The notes below the pieces were generated by a model. The model made no database searches. It was not told the origin of the DNA and saw only the letters and a program-made list of their open reading frames with translations. From NCBI GenBank assembly GCA_003439945.1, contig QVRM01001450.1, positions 296,501-360,500 of the forward strand: DNA of 64,000 bases. The letters are read 5' to 3'. The DNA is from Dermanyssus gallinae. Its lineage: Eukaryota; Arthropoda; Arachnida; Mesostigmata; Dermanyssidae. Shown here piece by piece: positions 51,841-63,125 of this stretch (positions are counted from its first letter, which is position 1; each line of letters begins with the position of its first letter). The position numbers were made by a program, and so were the translations under genes.

Positions 51841-52228
51841 GTTGTAATTGATCGTAGGGTTATGATTTTAAGGCACTGGGCGTGAGGGCTAATCAAATAA
51901 CTTAATTTTTGGGAACTTTCTACTAAACAATCATGCCACATCTTTTGGCCGGAGTTCTATAGTCTTCAGAAGAAGCAGCATTTTCTCACAAGCACGAGAT
52001 GTGCCTTGTTTCTGTATAGAGGACTGATTATTGTCTCGCAATTGCACATTTTGTGTTCCCATATCGGGCAATAACACCAGTGTCACGGATTTTAGTATTT
52101 TCACTCCCACCCCGAAACAAGACTTCCCAGAGACCATGTTTCATTATAAAAAAAATATTTATTTTGACAAGCTCTACAATTATCTTAGTCAATCTTTACA
52201 AAAATCCGGACATCCCTGTATATATATA
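51840..52228 (-). mobile_element. Repeat arm homologous to the foldback element at 60.8 kb
   Basis: The minus strand from 52228 reads CAGGGATGTCCGGATTTTTG and onward. It matches the plus strand from 60830, for example ATGAAACATGGTCTCTGGGA against ATGGAACATGGTCTCTGGAA, and GTGACACTGGTGTTATTGCC against GTGACACTGGTGTTGTTGCC. The match continues at lower similarity for roughly 350 bp. The outer end abuts a short TA run. No inverted partner arm was found nearby, so this is a solo copy. Confidence 0.8.
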
Positions 52229-53600
52229 TACTCCTATTAGCTAAATTCGGCATTGTGTCCTCTTGCCCGTTCTTTAGTGATAATATTTACCACGGTCACA
52301 AATATCTTTCTGACCAGATCGCTTATAATATTTCTCCAGTTTTAGATATATGCGTTGACAACGTCTATTATTCTTCTATCACTGCCGGCCTCCATCTTTT
52401 CACACATATACACTCCTATTCATGTATGAATCTGAATCTGTATGAATATGAAGCAAGCCCTCTCTAAAAAGAAAAATTTAACGCCATCTGGTAAACGTAA
52501 CCCGTCTGAGTAGAGGCTTTAAATTAAGTAATTATAGCTAATTCCAGATTACCAATATTTTTTTATTGTTGCAATCAGCACTGTTTTTACACCGACGAGG
52601 GCAATTGACATTTCTGTCACCATATATGGATAACCGCGCCTGCTACGGGGACCTTCCAGACCCTGTCTAGAACGAAAGTCCGAAAACTGCTGACCCTTTT
52701 TGATAAGGTTAGCCCCCGGGCGCTCAATACCGCGGATAACACGAATCTGATTCTCTGCAGTGGGGTCAGCCAGCCTCAAGAGCGGTGTTGACGGTTTTGC
52801 CGGACACTCCGGTCTTCGGTAAGCCCGGTCTTTTCTAGCGGTGGCGGTAGATGATCCTGCCCGTAGGATACCTGTGGCCGTGCTTCTTTTTGTAAATCTT
52901 CGATATTGATCTGGCCTTGGGTAGAACGACCTAGAGATGAACTTCCGCTGCTGGAGCAGCAGACCCTACAGAACGAGAGTCGCATTCCAGAAGTCCTTGA
53001 TAGTTCACACATCTTGGAATATCGCGACAGGAATCGGCAATACGATCCGGGCCTCTACTGTTACAGAGCTTTTCCCAGACACTTGCCAGCCAGGTACCCG
53101 ATTACAAGCACTAAAAGTAGATCCTTGCTTGGCCCGACTCCAGGATAATCGGGAGAGAGCTTGGCCGAGGCAGATGGACGTCGGTGACTGGCAAGAACAT
53201 TTTAGGATTTTTTTCGTCAGCGGCACCCTCCCGCTTAGGCAACTCAGAGTTCCGTTAGTTCGCGAGCAATCTCGTTTGCGGTGACTACTTTAAAGTGGCG
53301 TGCTTTATCATACGACCGACAATATCCCGTGTCGATCATCCTGAGTGGCAAAACGTTGAGTTTTTACAGACCCGGGTCAGGACAGAGCAAAACGAGACCG
53401 TATAGTCAACATCGTCCGGCTGCCCTGACGAGCAACGCGTGCACGTGTCCACCTGCGACTACATAATCTACACTGTATAGGTTTGGAATTGGCCATGGCC
53501 CGTGACGAAGCTCACAAGACAATCAGGTTTATGGGAGGCAAAGAATAAAACTTACCACTCTCTGCCAAGTCAAATGGGCAAGATGCATAAGTAAATTTAA
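52229..53600. other. Unassigned, with a GC-rich part on the minus strand
   Basis: From about 52.55 to 53.47 kb, overlapping frames lie on both strands (minus 53226-53005, 53012-52776 and 52779-52549; plus 52937-53284). Successive minus frames meet almost end to end, which might reflect one decayed coding region with frameshifts. I could not match any of them to a family. Confidence 0.25.
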
Positions 53601-53659
53601 AAATATATATATATATACACGCGACCTACAAGTACAGCGTGCATGTAATAAGAGCCTTG

Positions 53660-54130
53660 ACTAAGGACGCATATGGCTAAGGCCTTTGTTGGCACTGCGA
53701 GTCTGCATATATATATGTAACCGACTCATTAGCCCCTTCGATGGTCGGTGCAGGTGCGAGCCAGGCAGGTCATGCATCTAGGTTAGCAGAGGCTAACAAA
53801 TGTAGAAAATACTCAGGCGTTTATTATCCGCACCAATTTTGTCCGTTGGCCTTTGAAACAATGGGAGGACCAGGCCCGCTTACATTGAAGTTGATTCAGC
53901 GCGTGGGTAGAAGCCTTAACCTATCCACGGGAGACTCAAGAGCATCGGAATTTTTGCGTCAGAGGCTGTCGCTTGACATCCAACGAGGAAACGCAGCATC
54001 TGTTCGGGGCACATTGTTGAACTGGGCTAATCCCGGGTTAGATAACCCCTAAGCACACGTTAACGCGGAGACAATTGTTCACTCCAAAGTGCTTACATAA
54101 AAAGTCATTTAATAAAACAATGTCTCTATA

Positions 54131-54132
<2 letters not shown>
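53660..54132 (+). mobile_element. LINE C-terminal fragment and 3' end, clade unassigned
   Basis: A frame open from about 53708 to 54052 encodes YVTDSLAPSMVGAGASQAGH, then ANKCRKYSGV, CPLAFETMGGPGPLTLKLIQ, RASEFLRQRLSLDIQRGNAA and a stop. The order A-G-A-A..KY, then PLAFET-G-GP, then FL-QRLS-IQRGNA is a conserved C-terminal region in a group of animal non-LTR retrotransposons. The 3' end (AACAATGTCTCTATAAG) abuts (TA)n at 54133. The RT relic at 3.5-4.1 kb could be from the same group. Confidence 0.7.

Positions 54133-54192
<60 letters not shown>
54133..54192. repeat. (TA)n between a LINE end and a mariner
   Basis: About 30 TA units. The LINE 3' end lies on one side and the mariner inverted repeat on the other, so the mariner probably inserted into the (TA)n tract. 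Confidence 0.95.
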
Positions 54193-54194
<2 letters not shown>

Positions 54195-55480
54195 TAGTTC
54201 AATAAGTTCTTAGAATGAAAACCGAGAATTTTCCAAATCATGTTTTTAAATTTTTCTTATTCGATATACTCCCCGAGAAGCTCAATACACTTTTCCCACC
54301 GAGATTTCAGAGCTTTCATACCTCTTGAGTAGAATTCCGCGTCGTTAGACTGAAAATAGGCATTGACAGCAGCCTTAACCTCTTCATTGCTGAAAAAACG
54401 CTTTCCACCGAGACTATTCTTCAAATGTCCGAAGAGGAAATAATCAGAGGGGGCCAGGTCTGGAGAATAGGAGGGTTGTTCAATAAGTTCGAACCTCAGT
54501 TGGGCCAGTTTTGCCGATGCTTGCCGGGACTTGTGTGCAGGAGCATTGCCCTGGTGAAACGGGACAACCTTCTTCTGCGAAGCGGGCCGTTTCACGATGA
54601 GTTCTTGCTAACGGCAGTCCAACAGTCTTGCATAATATTCTCCTGTGATCGTTTTACAGCTCTCAAGGTAGTTTACCAGCATTATTCTACGTTGGTCTTA
54701 AAAAACTGTAGCCATCACCTTTCCGGTCAATGCCGTTGTCCGCACCCTCTTCAAAGGTCCTTCATTAGGTGCACACCATTGGCAAGATGCTTCTTGGGTC
54801 TCGGGAGTGTAGTGATGAACCCGGCTTTCATCGACGGTCATGAATCTGCACCAAAAATCCGACAGATTGTTCGACATCTTGGCCAAATTTCGCTGTAAAG
54901 CCAAAACAGGCGCGTCTTTTTGGCTTTGGTTGAGCAAATGCGGCAGCCATTTTGCTCTAAGCTCTTTCATCTTCAAGTTTTCGTGTAGGATAAAATGCAC
55001 ACTGCCTAAACTAATCCCTAATGCCTCCGCTATTTCCTTAATGTTCATTCGCTTATCTGTGTTAAGAATTTTTCGCACTTTCTCTACGTTTTCCTCATCA
55101 GTTGCCGTTTTTTGGCCTCCTGGACGTAGTTCATCCTCGGTGCTCCTGCGATTTCTTTTTAGCACATTAATCCAGTTGGAAACAGTGGCAAAACATGGCG
55201 CAGAGTAACTGTACGTCTCGTCTAACTCAATTTTTACTTGGGTCGCATTCCAACCTTTGAAATAAAAATGCTTGATAACCACTCGAAACTCTTTTTTCTC
55301 CATTTTTAAAAATCGCGCCGATACGTTGCACGGGAAAAGCTATCAAACGAAATCGCAACGGCCAATCACCATAATATATTAAGTGCTAGCAGTCGAAAAG
55401 TTGCAGTTCCTATTAGCGGTGAAAGCGTGCCAAAATTCAAATTCTAAAAAGCTCATTCTAAGAATTTATTGAACTACCTG
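54193..55480 (-). mobile_element. Mariner element, copy 1 (most complete, about 1.29 kb)
   Basis: Terminal inverted repeats are visible: GGTAGTTCAATAAGTTCTTA at 54193 and its complement-like TAAGAATTTATTGAACTACC ending near 55479, each next to TA. The size is typical of a full mariner. The transposase runs on the minus strand. Besides decay in the gene, the element looks structurally whole. Confidence 0.95.
54257..55303 (-). pseudogene. Mariner transposase pseudogene (mellifera-type), nearly full length
   Basis: The N-terminal 201 codons (55303-54698) begin MEKKEFRVVIKHFYFKGWNA and hold the helix-turn-helix region, including IKEIAEALGISLGSVHFILH, and then FMTVDESRVHHYTPETQEA with the first catalytic Asp. 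A TAA at VMATVF replaces an expected Trp codon. After a frameshifted stretch a second frame (54595-54257) holds FHQGNAPAHKS, where the second catalytic Asp is Gly, and YSPDLAPSDYFLFGHLK with the third Asp intact. With one catalytic residue gone, a stop and a frameshift, it cannot be active. Its inverted repeats might still be recognised by a related enzyme. Confidence 0.92.
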
Positions 55481-58400
55481 TATATATTCCACTGGCTTTG
55501 GCCCTAAAAGCGAGCCTGCAAGGTTCTCCAATCGAGTGTATTTATACCAGACATACTTCAGGACATTTCTCAATCGCAAGGACTTACTATGGACACGTCC
55601 CTAGAGTCCAACCGCTCGACTACAGTTTCTCAAATTCGGAATACATAGACATATCAAAAATTTTGATACATATAAATATATGTATGTAGATAAAGAGAGA
55701 GAGACACACACACACACACAAAGCGCGCGCGGGAGAAAGGAGGATAAAGGAAAAGCGCAAGGAGTCGTTTAGAGTAAAAACTCGAGCTGTACGAAAGGTT
55801 TCAAAGCTGCACGATTGTCTTATAAACTCCCTCAGGGCAAAAGCCACTGGAGAAACTCGAGCTCTTTTGGAGAAATAAGACACATTTTGCCATTCCTCAC
55901 GCATTATGTCGACCTTATGTCCGTCTCTTTCAGACTCTTGTTTTGAAACCGTCTTACTGGGAGCAAATACTGCCACGATTGCTATTGGTCGAATAAATAA
56001 AAGAATCATTATAGGTCTAAACTTTTTGAGCTGTATAAGTGTACCTAATACAGCTGATCTACCCACAAACAGGGGAATCTACGCAAACTATCAGAACATT
56101 AATCAGGCTAAGCGCCATCGCTATATTGCTACTTAGAGTTACTTGCCGTATGCTGTTGCTCTCCTTCAATCTCTAGACCCTCTGGGGCTGTAGCGTTAGA
56201 CCCGTGGATCCGGTTCAGTGTAGCTTTTGGAGTAATATGCGCGTTAAGAGGTCCTCGAGCCAAGAATAATTAGCGCGTCCTATGTGAGGCTCCGTGTGTT
56301 TCATGGCTTTAGCAGTCAACAGCTGAATCGCCACAGGTTATGCTAACCTCTTGGCGAGTCACATGACCGGAACACCAATTCGAAATCGTCGAACTATCTC
56401 AGTATTGCAAATAAATGGATTAGAATATAACATAGGTTTAATATAGAATAGAACGTATGCGTGCCCACATAATGATAATAGGCAAACTCTAGACACTGCC
56501 ATTGTTCTTGTGATCTGAATGGTTCTCGTTGGAGTAACACTCAGACAGTGTTAACGCATATCAAATAGCGGGAATACTGCATGCGTATATCCTCGACACA
56601 ATGTTGAATAGTCTTCGCCCACAGATATCGTGGTCAACATTATCTGGTTTCGATCCAACTTGTTCAGGGATCAGGAAATGAAGGCGAGAAGAAATGATGA
56701 CGTTTTCCTAGCTCAACAATGCAAAGTAAACCATGCTGTGTAGCCGTAAATCCATCCTAGTAAAGGCTGCGACTATTAAAGACTCCTTGAATGAGGTACT
56801 GTCGAAGGCCCCAAAAATGATTTAGTATAGGGCTGGTTTCTGACTGGTCAGAAATGAAGAAACGGATAGCACACTGCAAACGCGTTTAAAATCGTCGGTC
56901 TATCGGTTGAAGTTGCTGAGAACGCGGGATGCCGAGAAAAATGCATACATGGGTGTTAGAATGAAGCCAACAGCGTTGCTGCACTTAATATGAATACGTC
57001 GTGCATGGCACCCTAGCTGCCTATGAATGCTCGTATCGCCACGTAGTTTGCACACGCCTCAGCATTGTCTCAACAGTTTTGTCATATAACGCCGGTGGGC
57101 GCCATATAAGCTTCCAGGTTACCCCCGCCCGACATAGCCCGTTTTCCATCAGAAACTTTTGCAGATGGATTAGAGAACTCTACCTAATAACTCGTACCAA
57201 AATATTACGCTTCGCAATTATGTGAGTGTGCAAATTGATTGCATAAAAATAAGTTAGCCTATAAGTAGACATTCATACGACTAAGCTTATGTCGTCATAT
57301 GTTGTCTCCACTACGTAAAAACAAACTTATGTAGAAGGTCTGTGTGCTAGTCTAATATGAGTCCCTTCACGAGCTTGGCGCCCATTGTGGCCTCATATTA
57401 GACTAGCACATGGATTGCTGCAAACATTTTAATTGGTCTAACTAAACGCTTTCGGTGAATATTGTACGAGTCGAGCCATTCTTTTTGTGATGACGTTTAA
57501 CAGCTTAAATCCGTAACCCATTTGTATCCGTAAAAAATGCAGATATTACCTTTGCCAAAAACACTTCAGTAGCTTTCGCTAACCAAATGTAATGATAAGC
57601 CTAAAATATCTGGCTTTTGACCACCAGCGGTAAATACACAATAGAAATAACTATTGAGTATTTACCGCTATGAACATCTACCGTGTGATAAAAACGAAAA
57701 AAAACCAAGAAAAACGTATAATTGAGAAACAGAACAACAGTTGTGCCGATGACGTCGTACGTATGTTCAGCTGACGAAAGATAGCGGGCATTTTGGATAC
57801 TTCGACTTTAAGTCGAACCTCGAGGACAACGTCAAGAATGAGACTGCTTACACCTGTTAAATATATATTTTTTTTCAGTACATAATATGTCTCGACGCTC
57901 GCAATAGGTAGCGGAGTATGGTCAAGTGGCTAGAAGTGGTAGCCTGATCCCTCTGGTTCTCTGCAATGAGCTCGGCTGACGTCCAGCCAACTTGGTGAGC
58001 AATTTCGCGACTGGCCGCTTCCTCCACGTAACGTGTCGCTACTTGTTAATATTCGTCACCTTCCCGAAAGTGCGCCTGTTTTCCTGTCAAACTTCCGCTG
58101 AACTTAAACCAGTAAACGAACTTGATCCAACAACTCCAACGTAAGTAAACAAAAGTGAGTTTTTCGTGTCTATACGGCATACGGAGAGAGATCGAGTAGG
58201 GAAAAAAGACATACAGAGAGAAAGACGGAGGGTGCTTGGGTACACTTTCGCATGCGGACAATATGCTGGAGCACATTCCGTAGGGACAGATCGATTCGTT
58301 TTGGCAGCGAGAGCAATGGCAACACTTCGTAGAAAAAAAGTTGTTGGCAAAGGCAAAAAAATCGAGAAAAAAAACACTATATAAAAACGTTGTTATTTAT

Positions 58401-58590
58401 TCCATAGGCAATGAAAACTTTAAGGGTAGTAGCACCTGCTACAGTTAAGTGTGCACACGCACAGCTTCTGTTGGTGCATGCTCTTTTGGCGTAGGTCTAG
58501 GTGGATGGCATGTGACAAATACTGAGTTACTTGTGGTAATAGAAATTCAGTTCTCCGGTAAGTTATCGGGGTTCTTGAAGAAATGTTGTT
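55481..58590. other. Unassigned DNA
   Basis: A short GA and CA tract lies near 55694-55720. The minus frame 56066-55620 (148 codons) is the longest; part of it reads ARVSPVAFALREFI, but no family could be assigned. Other frames are short. A hairpin is annotated separately at 57343-57410. Confidence 0.3.
57343..57410. repeat. Perfect 19-bp inverted repeat with 30-bp loop
   Basis: TGTGCTAGTCTAATATGAG at 57343-57361 is the exact reverse complement of 57392-57410. The loop is GC-richer. It could be a small hairpin, a transposon end pair or a protein-binding site; no poly-T terminator follows. Confidence 0.95.
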
Positions 58591-58599
58591 TGTATATTT

Positions 58600-60787
58600 G
58601 TTTAAAAAACGGTTATGCTTAGGGAAGTCGAGTTAAATGATGATATTGACGCATTAGCGCTAGACGCTCTTTTCAAAATCATGGTCAGTCAGAATGACAT
58701 GATTTTTGCTACAAATGCTGGTTCGCTCTCGGAGCGCAAGGATCGTGTAAGCGAATATGTGATAATTGTTGGGGGTTTTAACCTACCTTCCAAGCATCAA
58801 TGAACAAAATGTCTTCTTTTTAGACTCTCGAACCATGGAGGTTCTTTTATATTTGCTTGTACAACAAACTGTTTATATCGACAAGTGACTTAAATTACAC
58901 GTCTGTAGGATGAAACAAGCTCAATTTTTACACCAAACCATTCTCACGACATGTATCCAAATTATTATTATACATCCAGGTATGATAAATAATATATCGG
59001 TTTCTAAATCCAGGTATAATACAAGATATCTCGATTTTTAAAAGCAGAGGAGTTCGTGTATTGCAAGGATCCAATCTCGATTCTAAAGATTCTAAGTAAT
59101 TTTTTAGGTATACCAAGAAGCATTAAAGGAAAAGAGAATATAACGGCACTGAAAACAAGCCATGCGGTTATCACTAATAATATATCTAAAGCAAGTGTCT
59201 TTAAAAATAGTATTTCTCTGTTTACGTGGCCTAGGCAGGTCTAACACAAGCAATTACTTTTTCCCTCCAATATCATCAAGATGTCCGTATTTATTCGTGT
59301 CGTAGTATAAATCCTAAAGCAAATAAATTAACTCCTATCTAAATGTAGCCTTATCCCAGACCTGATCCATCAATTATTTTATAAACAAATGAGCCACTCT
59401 CATTAATTTATGCTAAATCCTACGAAGATAGTGCTGTGTCTGATTTTTTTCCGGCAATCCGTAATTACACCTACACATACAAGGGATCCAAGTCGAGCGT
59501 TGATAACTAGCCCTGTGACATAATCATCAATAGCGTATATATTATTTGAAAAATTACTTGTAGATCATATATTTATCTTTATACAGTCTGAGGAGCAGCA
59601 ACATGGCTTTACTAAAAGGCAAGTCAACAGCTTGCAACAAGTTGATTGGAGGTGGTTCAAGATTGGGCAACTTCTATTTACAAAAAGAAAGCATCTGACT
59701 GCATTTATTTTGCTTTTTCTAAAGCATCTGACAGTTTTTTAACAAATCGAAGGTTTTGTGTGCAGGTCAAAAACTGTTTTAGTCGTTGTGGGGTGTGTTC
59801 CTTGGGTGAGCCTCAAGGATCATGTATATTATTCTTTATAGTAATTTTAGCCCATTATTATTCTTTATAGTAATTTTAGATCTCAAAAACGGTATACCCG
59901 CAACAATTAAGCACAAACTCGACGCAGATGATTTTAGACTTCATGGGCCATTTAGCACAGAGAACGAGAGCGAGATAAAGCTGAGAACAATGACTCTAAC
60001 TCCGATTGGTACGCCAAAAATGATATAACAAGTTTGGTCGCTTAATGTGCCGTTGTGTCTTTAAATAAAGACCACGTTTACACACTTGATGGAAAAAAGA
60101 TACCCAGAGTAAACAGCGTTCGCGATCTTGGGATAACGGTAACACCGGAGCTAGATTTTAACATTTACATTACGCAAACTAACCGGTCTGCTAATCTTAT
60201 GCGTAATATGATATGTCGTTGTTTTATTAGTGAATGCCCAGTGTTTTTGAGTCTGCCTTTATAGTCTGGTCCTGTAGTTCTCAATTGCATTTACAGCTGT
60301 GAAGTGTGGCGGCCGTATTTGAAGAAGCATATTGATGCAATTAAAAAGTTCAATCTAACTTCCTTCAACGTGTTGCATTGAGATGCAAAGTAGAACGTAG
60401 CAGTCTCGACTTAGTAACTGCATCAGAAAGGCACTCGAAAGCAGAATTTGAAATGTACGCAAAATTCTCTCAGTGTAAACTTGCCAATACACTTGCCATC
60501 TTTTTTCATACTCGCAACAACAGTCTGCGCAGTACGCAAGTCATATCGTCGAAAATACTGCTCGATCTGACCAAATCAACAACTTTTTGTGGCGCATGGC
60601 GAGAATGTTGAGAACCATTAACTTGTGGTATATTATTATAAACTGTGTTATTGTCTTAACATGTTAAATTGCCTTCTATGGTTCTTATATTGCACATTTC
60701 ATATAATAAATACAGAATTTCTGTTAATAGCCATGTATATAATTATCTACTCTCTAAAGCCAATAAAGGAACACTTTACTTGAATCA

Positions 60788-60788
<1 letters not shown>
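58600..60788 (+). mobile_element. Decayed CR1/L2-like LINE
   Basis: Motifs in order on the plus strand indicate one long, decayed LINE. At 58615-58800, DALFKIM, then VIIVGGFNLPS, resembles the apurinic-type endonuclease (usual motif GDFN, here GGFN). At 59605-59640, EQQHGFTKRQVNS resembles the RT entry block; at about 59790-59820 there is GEPQGS (motif B). At 59910-59960, LDADDFRLHG is motif C with ADD. At 60080-60215, LDGKKIPRVNSVRDLGITVT is followed by ANLMRNMICRCF, and at about 60298 by VWRPYLKKHIDAIKK. The 3' end lies at 60788 and abuts (TA)n. Frames shift repeatedly. Confidence 0.78.

Positions 60789-60828
<40 letters not shown>
60789..60828. repeat. (TA)n between LINE and foldback element
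   Basis: About 20 TA units separating the LINE 3' end from the left arm of the foldback element. Confidence 0.95.
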
Positions 60829-60829
<1 letters not shown>

Positions 60830-61437
60830 GGGGTGATCGGAATTTATTTTTAAAGCGATATAGGGAATTCTAAAGCTTGTTAAAGCAAATATTTTTTTCT
60901 AATGGAACATGGTCTCTGGAAGGTCTTGTTTTGTAGTGAGAGTGGAATTTAAAAAGCCTGTGACACTGGTGTTGTTGCCCGGCATAGAAGCACATATTAT
61001 TGCGATTGCGAGGCAACCAGTACTCCTATACAGCAACCAAGTACACCGACGTGTTCATAAAAGAACCTTCCTCTGAATAACATATGACGCCGGCTAAGAC
61101 TAGTTGTTTAGAAGAAAATTCGCAAGTGTTATAGTTATATAATTAGCTTTCACGTTCAAGCTTTCACAACCATTCAAATGCGCACTTTATGACTGGCGTC
61201 GTATAAAAATTATAATATAAAATTATATTACGAGCACGAAGGTGTGTTCTGTATAGGACGCAATCACACAATTTGCGCTTCTATCTCGGGCAACGATACT
61301 AGTATTACAGATTTGTGCAATTTCTTTCTCACTCCGAGCCAAGGCTTTACAGAGACTTTGTTCCATTGGAAAAAATTACTTTAACGAGCTCTACATTTTC
61401 CTATATCGCTTCAATTTTTTGTGCACTCTTGCACACC

Positions 61438-61438
<1 letters not shown>
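60829..61438. mobile_element. Foldback element with roughly 190-bp inverted arms
   Basis: The left arm (60829-about 61045) and right arm (about 61250-61438) are inverted copies of one another. For example AAGCGATATAGGGAATTCTA matches the complement of the right arm AAGCGATATAGGAAAATGTA, and the block beginning TGGAACATGGTCTCTGGAAG also recurs. The arms differ at many positions, so they are not recent. The left arm continues further in similarity to the solo copy at 52.2 kb than the right arm does. No transposase is encoded in the 200-bp middle. Both ends meet (TA)n. Confidence 0.88.
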
Positions 61439-61472
<34 letters not shown>

Positions 61473-61517
61473 TACAACTGAAGTCTTTCTTAGAAGGTAA
61501 TCACAAGAGGTTTGAGC

Positions 61518-61560
<43 letters not shown>
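61439..61560. repeat. Two (TA)n tracts around a 48-bp spacer
   Basis: TA repeats at 61439-61470 and 61519-61560, separated by GGTACAACTG-type sequence. The second tract borders a likely mariner-like end. Confidence 0.93.
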
Positions 61561-61563
<3 letters not shown>

Positions 61564-62372
61564 GGGTGTTTGCAAAATAGCCTGGAAATTTCAGAGTAAC
61601 ATGAAAAAGAAAGAGTGTTTACAATTGTTAGTACAGCTTTTTAAATACTGCCTTTGTGCCTTTTACAAGCAAAAAGCAAAAAAATGTCTAGCATTTTTCA
61701 CATAAATCGGGCCCAATAACATAAATGCACGCGTTAATGTTGTTGGTCGTTAGTACCCTGGTGGTCGCGGATTCTTGGCGAACACTTCAAACATTAAAAA
61801 CTCACAGAAAAATTTTAATGAGTTGAGTCGCAAGATCTTGAAGGCCAGTGAATATACCAGTTATGCGAGATTACGCAAGAAAGAGCTTAAGTGGTACCAT
61901 CTTTGTTAGCAGAGATTGCACTAGACTCTCACGTATGGCACATGTAAAGAGCTCTCATAAATCACGTAAGGGTTCTCGGTTGCCTTAAGTGTAACAGTTT
62001 TGCCATTTTATACTTATAGTCGAATAGAACTGGCTTTGTTGAAAAGGAAAAAAAAATCTAATAAAATCAATTTCAGGCAGCACTTTGTCGGAATTCCAAT
62101 TTGAATCCTGATGGCCCATAGGCTTCGGCTCATGATTTAGCTGAATCGTATATGGATACATCGTTAGATCTGATCTCACAGTATACACACATTTGAGGTC
62201 CGCAGTTGTTGGGAACGTCGCCGGGCCAATGTTTTGGACATTGTTCCAAACTGTCGGCTGCCGCGGCGACATTTCAGCTGAACGAACATTTCGTGGTTTT
62301 CCGCGGATTGGCATGTCACGTAACGAGCCTACGGACTTGCAAAAGTCCTGTATGACTTTTGCAGGAGTTCAC
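61561..62372 (-). pseudogene. Mariner-like transposase pseudogene (CDLTPLDF type), copy 2
   Basis: The minus-strand reading begins near 62369 with a frame open for about 128 codons: KVIQDFCKSVGSLRDMPIRG and KPRNVRSAE (helix-turn-helix and GRPRSVRT-like block). It continues with VRSDLTMYPYTIQLNHEPKP, the LHPYKIQLTQELKP block, and VLPEIDF. Further down, near 61850-61760, frames give WPSRSCDSTH (the WPPRSCDLTPLDFF block) and EVFANNP-like pieces. Stops and frameshifts are common toward the C-terminus and the middle (first and second Asp regions) is largely lost. A possible terminal repeat, GGGTGTTTGCAAAATAGCCT, begins at about 61564 next to (TA)n. Confidence 0.78.
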
Positions 62373-62990
62373 GAATGGTGTCTTACAAGGCCGATTCCAT
62401 TGATTGCAGATTGCACGCAGAGCTTGCCAGTATGCCCGTTAATTAATCAGATACCGTAAAAAGCATATATACATATATTGTTTTTGCGGCAGAGTGTGGT
62501 TGTATTTTTAGTGCTCCATTGGTGGATACGCTTGGACACACTTTGCTCGCGTCTGTGAGAAATCGGATTCCGTTCGGGCTCTTCGGCTAACCGTGTTCGT
62601 TTGCTAGTGTCATCGCAGACTGTAGGTTTATATCGCCCATGCCCGAAGGCGAGGGAGAGAGTGCGCTGTGGCCGACAACGTCGACGAAAATGCTGTGTTA
62701 TTGCACGATCGTGTTGACTGCAAGTGGCACAGGCAATGGTGTCGCCGAGATAACCAGCGGACACGCGGCCTTGTGTAGGCTCAGAGGTTCACTAAGGTTG
62801 TTGGGCTGAAGGAAAAGGCCACCGCCTCACGACGGATAAAAGCTATCTCCTTCACTGTAGGATAGCCTTTTACGTTACTGAAATCTATTCAGTGCCGTTG
62901 ACAAAGGTAATCCTAAAATGTTCTCGTCAGCCACCGCCGTTTGTTTTCGTGATTATTGATCTCACCCGGTTATTATGGAGCTGGGCCAAG
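62373..62990. other. Unassigned, possibly upstream part of a LINE ORF1
   Basis: Open frames occur on both strands (minus 62764-62447 and plus equivalents) with no motif named. Because LINE zinc knuckles follow at 62.99 kb on the plus strand, the upstream part of the same ORF1 is expected here, but I could not recognise it. Confidence 0.25.
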
Positions 62991-62993
62991 GAT

Positions 62994-63125
62994 CTGTTTT
63001 GAGAGCTTAAAACTAGGGCACCTGGCTGACAAGTGTTTAGGAAAAAACTTCGCAAGAAGTGCGGAGACCCGGACCGTATCGCGTGCTCTAGCAGGTTAGA
63101 GCGGGGGTGATCTCAAGGAGGTGCG
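62994..63125 (+). pseudogene. LINE ORF1 zinc-knuckle remnant
   Basis: From 62994 the sequence reads CFESLKLGHLADKC, a CCHC zinc knuckle whose second Cys has become Ser (TGC to AGC). After a frameshift, KLRKKCGDPDRIACSSRLER follows, resembling the second knuckle of R1/I-type ORF1 (gag-like) proteins. A stop comes soon after. The remaining region to 63.24 kb gives fragments such as GDPSPEVQGLTYAPVVR that might be the end of the same ORF1. Confidence 0.55.

Noticed and set aside
57900..57990. Possible tRNA-Leu or tRNA-Ser-like segment (TGGTCAAGTGGCTAGAAG)
   Set aside because: The start resembles an A box, but there is no B box downstream and the arms do not pair.
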